From the NCBI GenBank assembly GCA_041750975.1, contig JBGSYN010000267.1, positions 1 through 20,844 of the forward strand: DNA of 20,844 nucleotides, in the 5' to 3' direction. The stretch is from JBGSYN01 sp041750975. Lineage in GTDB: Bacteria > Pseudomonadota > Alphaproteobacteria > Geminicoccales > Geminicoccaceae. The notes under the pieces are model-generated. The model was given only the letters and a program-made list of their open reading frames with translations. It did no database searches and was not told where the DNA came from. This document shows positions 1 to 7,454 of the stretch, piece by piece. Within the stretch, counting starts at the first letter, position 1. Each line of letters begins with the position of its first letter. The position numbers and the translations under genes were made by a program.

Positions 1-274
1 GCCGCGGGCCGCTACCGCCGCCCGCGGGGCGTTCCTCGGCGACTCGGACGGCGAGTGGCCGTCCACCCATCTGAAAGCCGTCCAGCTCCTTGATGACCGT
101 TGAGGCTTCCTCGGGTGTTTCCATCTCGACGAAGCCGAACCCGCGCGACCTGCCGGTGTCGCGGTCCGTGGCGATCTTCGTCGAGACGACGACCCCATGC
201 TGGCCAAAAATATCACCGAGTTCATCCTCGGTGGTTGAAAAGGGAAAATTCGCTACAAAAAGCTTGCTCGACAT
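1..274 (-). CDS. RRM-domain RNA-binding protein (C-terminus cut by window edge)
   Basis: This is a single RNA-recognition-motif protein that would bind single-stranded RNA in the cytoplasm. The 91 visible residues hold the RNP2 motif LFVANF (residues 5-10) and the RNP1 motif RGFGFVEM (44-51), with the expected beta-alpha-beta-beta-alpha-beta spacing. The domain ends near residue 79 and is followed by the start of a Gly/Pro/Arg-rich tail (from about residue 82). That layout is typical of bacterial and cyanobacterial glycine-rich RRM proteins, many of them linked to cold or stress responses. The ATG at 272-274 is supported by a GGAG Shine-Dalgarno (plus-strand ctcc at 282-285) seven bases upstream. 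The stop codon lies outside the window. The RRM family call is firm; the physiological role is not visible from the sequence. Confidence 0.9.
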   Translation of the reverse strand, partial: MSSKLFVANFPFSTTEDELGDIFGQHGVVVSTKIATDRDTGRSRGFGFVEMETPEEASTVIKELDGFQMGGRPLAVRVAEERPAGGGSGPR

Positions 275-348
275 CCAAGTGCTCCAACGGCGTCACGACA
301 GCGAACGACCTCTCGATCCGAAAGCCGCAGAGCAATGTCAGGATTTCT

Positions 349-360
349 GGCGCTAGCGCC
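349..360. repeat. Perfect 12-bp palindrome upstream of the RRM gene
   Basis: GGCGCTAGCGCC reads identically on both strands. It lies 75 bp upstream of the RRM start codon, inside the 294-bp gap between the RRM gene and the MFS gene. It could be an operator half-site pair or a short stem in a leader RNA. Short GC palindromes also arise by chance in GC-rich DNA, so function is uncertain. Confidence 0.3.
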
Positions 361-503
361 GGTTGATGGCGGGGTGTTCAAGCCACACCTGGCCGACGCC
401 ACTTAAGAGGAGACTGATGACGCCCTAATAAAAGCGAGCGCGATATCCCCAATGCCCTGAACTACAAGATTGCGGCGGCGGCCCTTAAATCATGAGATGA
501 CAC

Positions 504-522
504 AAAAATTTATAAAGTTTTT
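504..522. repeat. AT-rich imperfect palindrome downstream of the MFS gene
   Basis: A 19-base near-palindrome, AAAAATTTATAAAGTTTTT, stands out in GC-rich surroundings 46 bp beyond the MFS stop codon in the direction of its transcription. Only one pair of positions breaks the symmetry. It could contribute to transcription termination for the MFS gene, or be an AT-rich promoter element for the RRM gene that follows on the same strand. No GC-rich stem precedes the T-run, so a classical intrinsic terminator is not supported. Confidence 0.25.
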
Positions 523-568
523 GGGTCTGCAATACGAGCGAAAACTTCGAAACAACCGCGCTTTTCCA

Positions 569-1876
569 TCACGCCGGGGTCGAAGCTTGCACCACGGCGT
601 TAATGTCGCCTGGCTCGTGTGATCCCTGGCTATCGTCGTCGACCGAGCGCTCGGCCGCGGTTTCCTGCGCCATGCCTGTGGCGACGGTCGATGTTGCCGG
701 CACGGCCATGTAGCTACCCTGTTCATCAAGCGGTACGCTTTGGCGCTGGGTCATGCGGTAAACCGCGAACACGCCGACGCTGCCATTGATGATGGCAAAC
801 CACAAAGGCAGGCCAACAGGTCCGACGAACTGCATCAGGCCGGCACCGATCGACGGCCCGAAGCAGGCACCAATGCCATAGCCCATGACCAACGCACCGC
901 TGGCGGCCACCATTTCCTCCGGCGAAAGGTAGTCATTCGCGTGGGAAATACACAATGAATAAAGTGGAATGCAAAGGCCGCCGACGAGCGCGAACATCAT
1001 GAGGAGTGCCGTTGACGGTCCCGTGCTCAGCAAGCCTGCGATGATGGCGCTGCAGGCCGCAAGGAGCGACAGCACGGTAAGCACGAGCCGGCGATCGAGG
1101 CGGTCGGACAAACGGCCGATGGGCCATTGGAACAGCATGCCGCCCACAATCGTGAGGGCCATAAATACCGAGATGCCCTTGACCGAGAAACCGACGATAT
1201 CCGCGTAGACTGGCCCGATCCCGAAGAGCGCTCCCTGGGTGAGCCCGCAACCGACAATGCCGACCGCCGCGAGCGGCGAGAAACGGAAGAGACCCATCAG
1301 GCCGAGCGTGCCCGGGGTCGTCACGACCGGGACCTGGGTCGCCGTCAATAGCATCGGCACGATGGCGATAGAGACCAGGATCGAGGCGATGATAAAGATC
1401 TCGAAGCCTTGGGGGTCACCTATGTTGATGAGGAATTGGCCGAGTGCCAAACCGCCATAGACAACCAACATATAGACTGAGAGCAGTTCGCCTCGTCGCT
1501 CGTTGGAGGCGCTGCTATTGAGCCAGCTCTCGGCGACGATGGTCGCACCGCTGACGCAAAAACCCGTCAAAAAGCGCATCGCGAACCAGCTGAACGGATC
1601 GACCAGAATCGCAAACACCAGAACGCTGCTCGATGCCAATGACACCAAACCGGCGAACACGCGGACATGGCCGACGCGAATCACCAGCCGCTGGGTCAGC
1701 ACCGAACCGGCCAGGATGCCGAGATAGAATCCCGACATGACGATCCCGGTCGTCGTTGTCGAAAAGCTCTCCAGATTGGCGCGCACGCCCAGCAGCGTGC
1801 CCATCAGGCCGTGGCTGAGCTGCAGCAGCAGCACGCCGAACAAGAGCGGCCATGTGGCGCGAATGACAGTTAGCAT
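569..1876 (-). CDS. MFS transporter, YcaD-like
   Basis: A 435-residue inner-membrane secondary transporter with about twelve hydrophobic segments split into two halves of six. The loop motif GRLSDRLDRR at 254-263 sits between the second and third helices of the second half and matches the conserved MFS motif A. AESWLN at 115-120 resembles the signature of the YcaD-type group. The hydrophilic tail after about residue 385 is rich in Ser, Thr, Asp and Glu and is probably cytoplasmic. The substrate cannot be read from the sequence. The gene lies 101 bp beyond the SLC13 permease gene on the same strand and may have its own promoter. No clear Shine-Dalgarno precedes the ATG at 1874-1876, but the N-terminus begins directly at the first helix as expected. 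Confidence 0.88.
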   Translation of the reverse strand: MLTVIRATWPLLFGVLLLQLSHGLMGTLLGVRANLESFSTTTTGIVMSGFYLGILAGSVLTQRLVIRVGHVRVFAGLVSLASSSVLVFAILVDPFSWFAMRFLTGFCVSGATIVAESWLNSSASNERRGELLSVYMLVVYGGLALGQFLINIGDPQGFEIFIIASILVSIAIVPMLLTATQVPVVTTPGTLGLMGLFRFSPLAAVGIVGCGLTQGALFGIGPVYADIVGFSVKGISVFMALTIVGGMLFQWPIGRLSDRLDRRLVLTVLSLLAACSAIIAGLLSTGPSTALLMMFALVGGLCIPLYSLCISHANDYLSPEEMVAASGALVMGYGIGACFGPSIGAGLMQFVGPVGLPLWFAIINGSVGVFAVYRMTQRQSVPLDEQGSYMAVPATSTVATGMAQETAAERSVDDDSQGSHEPGDINAVVQASTPA

Positions 1877-1916
1877 GGAGCGACCGGAGCGAAGTGTAGA
1901 ACGCGGTCAGCATTCT

Positions 1917-1922
1917 ATAATA
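1917..1922 (-). promoter_or_regulatory. Possible -10 hexamer for the MFS gene
   Basis: On the minus strand this reads TATTAT, 40 bp upstream of the MFS start in the 101-bp gap after the SLC13 permease gene. No convincing -35 hexamer accompanies it, so this is a weak suggestion only. Confidence 0.2.
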
Positions 1923-1977
1923 GCCTGTAGCATTAGCTATCGACGATTCGACATTTGAAGCCTTACGCCGGCCAAAC

Positions 1978-3756
1978 CTAGAGTGGCCAGAAATAGAGCA
2001 GGGCCGGGATCGCTATACTGACGACGATAATCTGCAAGGGCAAGCCGACCCGCCAATAATCGCCGAATGCATAGCCGCCGGGGCCCATGACCAGGGTGTT
2101 GTTCTGATGGCCGATGGGAGTCAGGAACGCGCATGAGGCAGCGACAGCCACCGCCATCAAGAACCCATCCACATTCACGCCGAGCGTGGAGGCGAGGCTG
2201 ATGGCGATCGGCGCCATGATCACCACGGTTGCGGCATTGTTGATGATATCCGTGACCGACATCGTAATCAGGAAGATCACGACCAACAGGATTGCGGGCG
2301 AGGTCTCTCCCGCGAGCATGGCAAGTCCGGTTGCCAGAGTTTCGGCGAGCCCGGAGGTTTCGAGAGCGGTTCCGATCGGGATCATTGCGGCGAGGAGGAT
2401 GATGACCGACCAGTCGATATCCTCGTAGATCTCACGGGTCGGCAGAATGCCGAGCACCACCATCGACACAATCACGACCCCGAACGCAATCTGAATGGGG
2501 AGCAAGCCCAGGGCCGTCAGAGCCACGCCAAGGCCGAACAGGACCAGGGCCGGCCAAGCCGGTTGGCTACTCACCTGAAGTTTGCGCACGGCTAGCGGCA
2601 AGAGACCCAGCAATCGGGCCACCTCCGTGAGCCTGACGCTCTCTCCCTGCAACAAGAGCACATCGCCGCCGCGCAGCCAGATACGGTCGAGACGGTCGCG
2701 ATTCTGACTGCCTTCACGCGCCACTGCGAGGAGATTGACATTGAACTGATGGCTGAGACGGTCGCGGGCGTCCCTGCGCCCATCGAGTTCCGAACCCGGC
2801 TTGATCACGGCTTCCATGACCCGGACGTCATCGCTGCTGAGGGCCACATTCTGGCGATCCTCGGCCCCCACGATCTCGAATCCGAACCGTTTGAGAAATT
2901 TTTCGAGGGCACTCGGGGCAATTTCGATGATCAGGATGTCGTCATCCCAGAGCAGAAAGCGGCGCGGCACATTGGGGATGCGGCGGCCGCGGCGAAGCAT
3001 GCCCAGGATGGCCACATCAAGGGTTGCGAAACTGTCGCCGAGCTCGCCGATGGTCCGACCGACCAGTTCGTTTTTGGGGCGGGCCCGGATCTCGGTGACA
3101 TAGTCGCCGATGGCGAAAAACTCCTCGGAGCCTGAAGCGCGATGACGCGCCACAGGCAAAAGGCGCCATCCGACAAAAGCCAGATAGAGGACACCGGCGA
3201 TTGCCACCGGCAATCCGACCCAGGTGAAGTCGAACATCCGGAACGGTGCATCTTCTGTCTGGCGACGGAAGCTCGAGACGATAATGTTGGGCGGTGTGCC
3301 GATCAGGGTCACCAAACCGCCGAGCAAGCCGGCAAACGATACCGGCATCAACAGCAGCGACGGCGAGCGCTTGAAGGTCGACGCGGTCTGCATCGCCACC
3401 GGCATCATCAGGCCCAGGGCGCCGACATTGTTCATGCATGTCGAGAGTGCCGCCGTCGTCATCGACAGCACGCCGACATGACCCGTCGTATTCCGAGCGA
3501 AGTGGCGTACGAGTTCGCCGACACTATCCGTGGCGCCGGTCATCGTCAGCACCCGGGTCAGGATCAAAACCTCCGCCACCGTCACCGTGGCCGTATGTCC
3601 AAGCCCCACGAACGCGTCGCCGGCGGGCACAAGGCCGAGAAGAACGGCTACCATGAGAGCACCCACCGCGGCGACGTCGTGGCGGAGGCGGCCGGTGACG
3701 AAGACGACGAACAAGCCGCACAACAGCAGCAGGATCTCAATCTGCGGCATCGTCAT
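1978..3756 (-). CDS. SLC13/DASS-type permease with two RCK_C (TrkA-C) domains
   Basis: A 592-residue inner-membrane permease of the divalent anion:sodium symporter (ion transporter) superfamily. The first membrane half (about 1-200) contains CMNNVGALGLMMPV (107-120) and IGTPPN (152-157). The second half (about 400-592) contains INNAATVVIMAPIA (505-518) and TPIGHQNNTLVMGPGGY (546-562). These are the paired Asn/Pro-rich hairpins that form the substrate and sodium sites. Between the halves lie two soluble RCK_C domains (about 215-298 and 302-388). They are known in this subfamily and probably bind a ligand that gates transport. The substrate may be a dicarboxylate, sulfate or another anion and is not determinable here. 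A second in-frame ATG lies two codons after the first. The gene follows the PuuD-like gene by 33 bp and is likely co-transcribed with it. Confidence 0.92.
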   Translation of the reverse strand: MTMPQIEILLLLCGLFVVFVTGRLRHDVAAVGALMVAVLLGLVPAGDAFVGLGHTATVTVAEVLILTRVLTMTGATDSVGELVRHFARNTTGHVGVLSMTTAALSTCMNNVGALGLMMPVAMQTASTFKRSPSLLLMPVSFAGLLGGLVTLIGTPPNIIVSSFRRQTEDAPFRMFDFTWVGLPVAIAGVLYLAFVGWRLLPVARHRASGSEEFFAIGDYVTEIRARPKNELVGRTIGELGDSFATLDVAILGMLRRGRRIPNVPRRFLLWDDDILIIEIAPSALEKFLKRFGFEIVGAEDRQNVALSSDDVRVMEAVIKPGSELDGRRDARDRLSHQFNVNLLAVAREGSQNRDRLDRIWLRGGDVLLLQGESVRLTEVARLLGLLPLAVRKLQVSSQPAWPALVLFGLGVALTALGLLPIQIAFGVVIVSMVVLGILPTREIYEDIDWSVIILLAAMIPIGTALETSGLAETLATGLAMLAGETSPAILLVVIFLITMSVTDIINNAATVVIMAPIAISLASTLGVNVDGFLMAVAVAASCAFLTPIGHQNNTLVMGPGGYAFGDYWRVGLPLQIIVVSIAIPALLYFWPL

Positions 3757-3789
3757 TTTTTGTAATGATCGGCTTGGGCGTGCAGAATC

Positions 3790-4602
3790 TCAGGCAATCG
3801 CGGTCTGCGGCAGATCGGCAGAGCCGACCGATACAGTGCCGTTCCGGGAATGGCGCTCACGGCAGGCGACGCCGAATGCGTCGAAGATTGCAAGAGATAT
3901 CGGATCTTCGCGCACCCGCCATTCCGGATGCCACTGCAAACCGAGCGCGAATGTTGTGGCCCCCTCGACGCTCAATCCTTCGATCGTGCCGTCGGCTGCG
4001 ACGGCTTCGATCCGTAACCCTGGCGCTACCCGATCGACCCCCTGGCCGTGCAGGCTATTGACCTGGACTCTGTCGCGGCCTTTCAAGATCTGTCTCAGCA
4101 AACCACCCTGCGTGACTTCCAGTTCATGCCGCAGTGCATAGCGTTCCTCATGCGGCTTGGTCTTGTCGGAGCGGTGATCGTCGCGCCCGGGGACTTCCCA
4201 GAGATGCTGATGGAGGGTGCCGCCGAAGGCGACATTGAGCTCCTGGATACCGCGACAGACCGCGAGCAACGGTACGCCGCGAGCGACGGCACGGCGAATT
4301 AGCGGCAGGACCGTAGCGTCACGGACAGGATCATCGAGGTTGCCCTCGCGGGGCGTGGGCCCGCCATAATGGTCCGGGCCCACATTCGATGGACTTCCCG
4401 TCAAGAAAACACCATCGAGCCGATCGAGCAGCGCATCGATCTCGAGGCGTGAGCCAAGTGCCGGTATGATCACCGGCACGGCATCGGCGCCATCGACAAT
4501 GGCATCGACATATTTGGCGACGACACCGTGTAACCGGGCGTCGTCGGTGCGTCTCAAACAGGCGGAGACGCCGATCAACGGCATGGTGCCAAGTCTGCTC
4601 AT
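3790..4602 (-). CDS. Gamma-glutamyl-gamma-aminobutyrate hydrolase family protein (PuuD-like, peptidase C26)
   Basis: A 270-residue cytoplasmic class I glutamine-amidotransferase-like hydrolase. The nucleophile Cys116 sits in AVCRGIQELNVAFGG (114-128), nearly identical to the elbow of E. coli PuuD. The other triad members are His225 and Glu227 in QWHPEW. LTGSPSNV (68-75) forms the conserved oxyanion-side loop. PuuD releases GABA from gamma-glutamyl-GABA in the putrescine pathway, but related enzymes act on other gamma-glutamyl amides. No other puu genes are visible nearby, so the substrate is open. Length and motif spacing fit the family. The gene lies 34 bp after the Hsp20 gene and 33 bp before the SLC13 permease gene. 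An alternative in-frame ATG occurs six codons downstream (MPLIGV). Confidence 0.92.
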   Translation of the reverse strand: MSRLGTMPLIGVSACLRRTDDARLHGVVAKYVDAIVDGADAVPVIIPALGSRLEIDALLDRLDGVFLTGSPSNVGPDHYGGPTPREGNLDDPVRDATVLPLIRRAVARGVPLLAVCRGIQELNVAFGGTLHQHLWEVPGRDDHRSDKTKPHEERYALRHELEVTQGGLLRQILKGRDRVQVNSLHGQGVDRVAPGLRIEAVAADGTIEGLSVEGATTFALGLQWHPEWRVREDPISLAIFDAFGVACRERHSRNGTVSVGSADLPQTAIA

Positions 4603-4636
4603 GATTGCGCCTTGTGTCCCGAGCGAGAATTTTCCG

Positions 4637-5062
4637 TCAGCCAGCCCCGATTGCGATCCGGCGCGGCTTGGCGGCTTCCGGGATCTGGCGGGCGAGCTGG
4701 ATGTTCAGGAGTCCGTTATCGAGATCCGCACCCAGCACTCTGACATGCTCTGCCAATTGGAAACGCCGCTCGAACCCACGCTGGGCAATACCACGATGCA
4801 GATAATCGAGATCCTTTTCGGGCTTGCTGATTTGCCCTTTGATCAAGAGCGTGTCCTCGTGTGCTACGATCTCCAGATCCTCCGGCCCAAAGCCGGCCAC
4901 CGCCATGGTAATGCGATAATGAGCCGGATCAAGGCGGACGATATTATAGGGCGGATAAGAACTGTCTCTTGCCGCCTCACGCTGAGCGATATCGATCAGT
5001 CTGTCCAAATGATCAAAGCCGATCGTCGAGCGAAAAAGCGGCGACAGATCAAGACTTGGCAC
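4637..5062 (-). CDS. Hsp20/alpha-crystallin family small heat-shock protein (IbpA-like)
   Basis: A 141-residue ATP-independent holdase that would keep unfolding proteins soluble for refolding by DnaK/ClpB. The N-terminus (DLSPLFRSTIGFDHL) closely resembles IbpA-type proteins. The alpha-crystallin domain spans about 38-125 and contains the A-x3-NG-x-L signature (112-119). The C-terminal IxI oligomerisation motif is IAI (136-138). The start is GTG at 5060-5062; the nearby ATG is out of frame. The choice is supported by a GGAG Shine-Dalgarno eight bases upstream and by the match to the family N-terminus. It is the first gene of a probable operon with the PuuD-like hydrolase and the SLC13 permease, and it diverges from the sterol-desaturase gene across an 88-bp gap. 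Confidence 0.93.
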   Translation of the reverse strand: MPSLDLSPLFRSTIGFDHLDRLIDIAQREAARDSSYPPYNIVRLDPAHYRITMAVAGFGPEDLEIVAHEDTLLIKGQISKPEKDLDYLHRGIAQRGFERRFQLAEHVRVLGADLDNGLLNIQLARQIPEAAKPRRIAIGAG

Positions 5063-5070
5063 AGGGCATT

Positions 5071-5074
5071 CTCC
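5071..5074 (-). promoter_or_regulatory. Ribosome binding site fixing the Hsp20 GTG start
   Basis: The minus strand reads GGAG, eight bases before the GTG start of the Hsp20 gene. It favours GTG over the out-of-frame ATG just upstream. Confidence 0.6.
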
Positions 5075-5150
5075 GACAATTTGACAGGCGATTGGGAGCG
5101 CTAGTCCTTACCATGGAAAGCATGTCCAAAAACGGAGTCCAATTCTCTCT

Positions 5151-5966
5151 ATGTTGATCAAGTCGATACTCATCGGGCTATTCTTATTCCTGATACCGAT
5201 TGGCGAACGGATATGGCCGTCCGTTTCGAGCTCGCTGATCCTGAGCGGGCACCAGCATAGTGCCGCCGCAATCCGTCGTCTCGGACGCAATCTTGGCCTG
5301 TTCTTGCTGACCTCCTTGACGTCGCTTCTGATCGTGGTCCCGGTGACGAGCTTTGGCGTCGGTCATGCTGTCGGGCTGAGGCCCGAATTCTGGCAAGGCG
5401 GATTGGGGCTCGTCCTGGACGTCCTGGTTCTGGATTGCTGGATCTATTGGTGGCATCGCGCCAATCACGAGATTCCGTTCCTCTGGCGCTTTCATCGTGT
5501 CCATCATCTCGATGAGGTGCTCGATAGCTCCTCGGCACTTCGCTTCCATTTCGGAGAGGTGGCTCTATCCGCGATTGCGCGGCTGCCGATCGTCGTTATG
5601 TTTTCGGTGCCGCTTGCCAACGTCGCGATCTTCGAGGGCCTGATCCTGTGTAGCGCGATCTTTCATCATTCTACGCTGTATCTTCCCAAGGGTTTCGAAG
5701 CCATCCTCGCCAGGGTCGTCGTCACGCCCTCGATCCACTGGGTTCATCATCACAGGGAGCGGCACGACACCAATAGCAATTACGGCACGATTTTCAGTTT
5801 CTGGGACCCCGTATTTCGATCGCGGAGCGCAACGAGGCGCTGGCGCCAGATGCCTATCGGCATCGAAGGCGACGGTCCGGATCAACGGCTTCCGGCGCTT
5901 CTCAGCGCGCCCTTCAGGCTGCAGCCTCGACGAAATTGGCGCCATAGCCGGTCCGACGGAAGCTGA
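5151..5966 (+). CDS. Sterol desaturase / fatty acid hydroxylase superfamily membrane protein
   Basis: A 271-residue integral membrane di-iron oxygenase. It has hydrophobic segments near 1-17, 48-68, 85-100 and 143-170, and the His-box pattern of the superfamily: HRANH (102-106), HRVHH (115-119) and HWVHHH (196-201). H133 and the HH pair at 172-173 are additional conserved ligand candidates. TNSNYGTIFSFWD (207-219) and MPIGIEG (234-240) are typical of the bacterial branch. It probably hydroxylates or desaturates a lipid, sterol or carotenoid-like substrate; the substrate is unknown. No in-frame start exists upstream of this ATG; a GGAG lies 13 bases before it. Homologues usually end soon after the PF at 254-255, so the last 16 or so residues, which run 53 bp into the convergent MATE gene, look like an unconserved extension. 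Confidence 0.9.
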   Translation: MLIKSILIGLFLFLIPIGERIWPSVSSSLILSGHQHSAAAIRRLGRNLGLFLLTSLTSLLIVVPVTSFGVGHAVGLRPEFWQGGLGLVLDVLVLDCWIYWWHRANHEIPFLWRFHRVHHLDEVLDSSSALRFHFGEVALSAIARLPIVVMFSVPLANVAIFEGLILCSAIFHHSTLYLPKGFEAILARVVVTPSIHWVHHHRERHDTNSNYGTIFSFWDPVFRSRSATRRWRQMPIGIEGDGPDQRLPALLSAPFRLQPRRNWRHSRSDGS

Positions 5967-7236
5967 AGGCGAGGATCAGGCCCCGCGCGGCCAGATAGAC
6001 CAGCATCGCGATCCATAGTCCGTGATTACCGAAAAGAGGTACGAAAATGGCGGCAGCGATCACGAAGATGACGAGACAAAGCGCCATCGCATCGCGCAGG
6101 GTCGCCGCTCGCGTCGCCCCGAAAAAGATGCCGTCCAACAGCCATGCCCAGATCCCGATCAAGGGAATCAACACGACATAGGGTTGGTAGGCATAGGCGG
6201 CAGTCCGGACGCCCTCGAGATCGGTCATGAGCCTGATGATCGGTCCGGTCGCGAGGGCATAAACGAGTGCCAGAAGGAGTGCCAGGGTAAGCGCGTTGAT
6301 GGCGCCGGCCCGGACTCCGCTGCGGATTTTGCTCATATCCCCGGCGCCGATCGCTTTGCCGATCATAGCCTCGGTTGCGAAGGAAAATCCATCCAGGCCG
6401 AATGCGGAAAGGGTGAAGAAATTGAACATTATCGCGTTGACCGCAAGTGCGGTTTCGCCAAGCCGAGCGCCGATTGCGGCGAAGGAGAGAAACACAACCT
6501 CCATCAAGGCCGTACGTAGAAAGAGATTGCCGTTGATGGCGAAGATCCTGGTGAAGGCTTGCCTCGACCAGAGCTGCAACTCCCGAAGCGGGCGCGTATC
6601 GTGCAGGCGCCAGACCGGGCGGATCAACAGGTAGCTGGCGATAAGCCCCAGATACTCGGCACCGACCGATGCCCAGGCAACGCCCGCGATCCCCAAGCCG
6701 AAGCCGAAGACGAGGATGAAATCGAGGGTGGCGTTGATACCGTTGACGAACACCAGGAGGACGAGTGGCCCCCGGGAACGCTGAGTGCCAAGGAGCCAGG
6801 CCCAGACCACCATGTTCATGATCGTCGCCGGTATCGCCAGCAGGCGGATTGTGACGTAGGTTTCGAAGGGTGCGATGATTTCGACCGGCGGCCCATAGCC
6901 ATAGCTGGCGATGTTCGCAATCGGTGTGCGAAGAGCCGCGATGATGACGCCCAGCGTGAAACCGATCGCGAGGAAGCGAATCAGACCGGCCCGGATTTCG
7001 TCATTGTTCCGAGCTCCGGTTGCTTGAGCCGTAAGGCCCGTCAACGCCATCCGCAAAAAGCCGAAAACGAAGCTGATGACACTGATCAGAATCGAGCCCA
7101 GCGCCACGGCACCCAGGAAAATCGGATTGCCCATATGACCGACGATGCCGGTATCGACCATGCCCAAAAGCGGCACGGAGATATTGGCGAGGATTAGCGG
7201 CCAGGCGAGCCGCCAGGATTCCTTGAGGGGCGTCAA
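5914..7236 (-). CDS. MATE family efflux transporter (DinF-like)
   Basis: A 440-residue inner-membrane multidrug/toxic-compound extrusion protein with twelve hydrophobic segments in two homologous halves. The N-terminus (LAWPLILANISVPLLGMVDT, about 9-28) and the GHMGN that follows are characteristic of the DinF-like branch. These transporters export organic cations, drugs or metabolites using sodium or proton gradients. The start appears to be TTG at 7234-7236: upstream in frame there is no ATG or GTG before a stop, and the TTG gives the usual length of N-terminus before helix 1. The 3' end overlaps the convergent hydroxylase gene by 53 bp, so antisense interference or a shared bidirectional end is possible. 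An inverted repeat lies 23 bp upstream of the start and could be an operator. Confidence 0.92.
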   Translation of the reverse strand: MTPLKESWRLAWPLILANISVPLLGMVDTGIVGHMGNPIFLGAVALGSILISVISFVFGFLRMALTGLTAQATGARNNDEIRAGLIRFLAIGFTLGVIIAALRTPIANIASYGYGPPVEIIAPFETYVTIRLLAIPATIMNMVVWAWLLGTQRSRGPLVLLVFVNGINATLDFILVFGFGLGIAGVAWASVGAEYLGLIASYLLIRPVWRLHDTRPLRELQLWSRQAFTRIFAINGNLFLRTALMEVVFLSFAAIGARLGETALAVNAIMFNFFTLSAFGLDGFSFATEAMIGKAIGAGDMSKIRSGVRAGAINALTLALLLALVYALATGPIIRLMTDLEGVRTAAYAYQPYVVLIPLIGIWAWLLDGIFFGATRAATLRDAMALCLVIFVIAAAIFVPLFGNHGLWIAMLVYLAARGLILAFSFRRTGYGANFVEAAA

Positions 7237-7259
7237 ACGATCGGGTTCCGGAATAGAGG

Positions 7260-7274
7260 CGAGAGCGGCTCTCG
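7260..7274. repeat. Short inverted repeat upstream of the MATE gene
   Basis: CGAGAG and CTCTCG are separated by three bases, 23 bp upstream of the MATE start codon in the region between two divergent genes. The position suits a repressor operator or a leader stem. The arms are only six bases, so chance is possible. Confidence 0.25.
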
Positions 7275-7330
7275 GTTGACAGGGTCAGCCATAGAGCTAG
7301 CGTCCTGCAGCAAGATCAAGGTGGCGGCAA

Positions 7331-7360
7331 GCGGGCATGATTGGTTTTGCATGCGCCCGC
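7331..7360 (+). repeat. Bulged inverted repeat in the epimerase leader region
   Basis: GCGGGCATG (7331-7339) can pair with CATGCGCCCGC (7350-7360), leaving a two-base bulge and a ten-base loop. It lies about 95 bp before the epimerase ATG, between the divergent MATE and epimerase genes. It could be a leader-RNA stem or a protein-binding site. No run of T follows, so it is not a standard terminator. Confidence 0.25.
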
Positions 7361-7454
7361 GCCGACCGGACGGGATGTCTACTCGGTCGGATTGTTATGG
7401 TCGGCGGCCTGAGTTTGCCGTCGAGCCGAAAAGCACAATAGGGAAAGCTTCCAA

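Noticed and set aside
3142..3765. Open frame of 207 codons on the plus strand
   Set aside because: It lies entirely antisense to the well-supported SLC13 permease, has low-complexity His/Arg/Gln composition and no recognisable motif.
4466..5104. Open frame of 212 codons on the plus strand
   Set aside because: It spans parts of two real minus-strand genes (PuuD-like and Hsp20) and the gap between them, which a genuine gene would not.
6559..7197. Open frame of 212 codons on the plus strand
   Set aside because: It is antisense to the MATE gene, with Asp/Glu/Arg/Gln-rich composition typical of the complement of a membrane protein gene.
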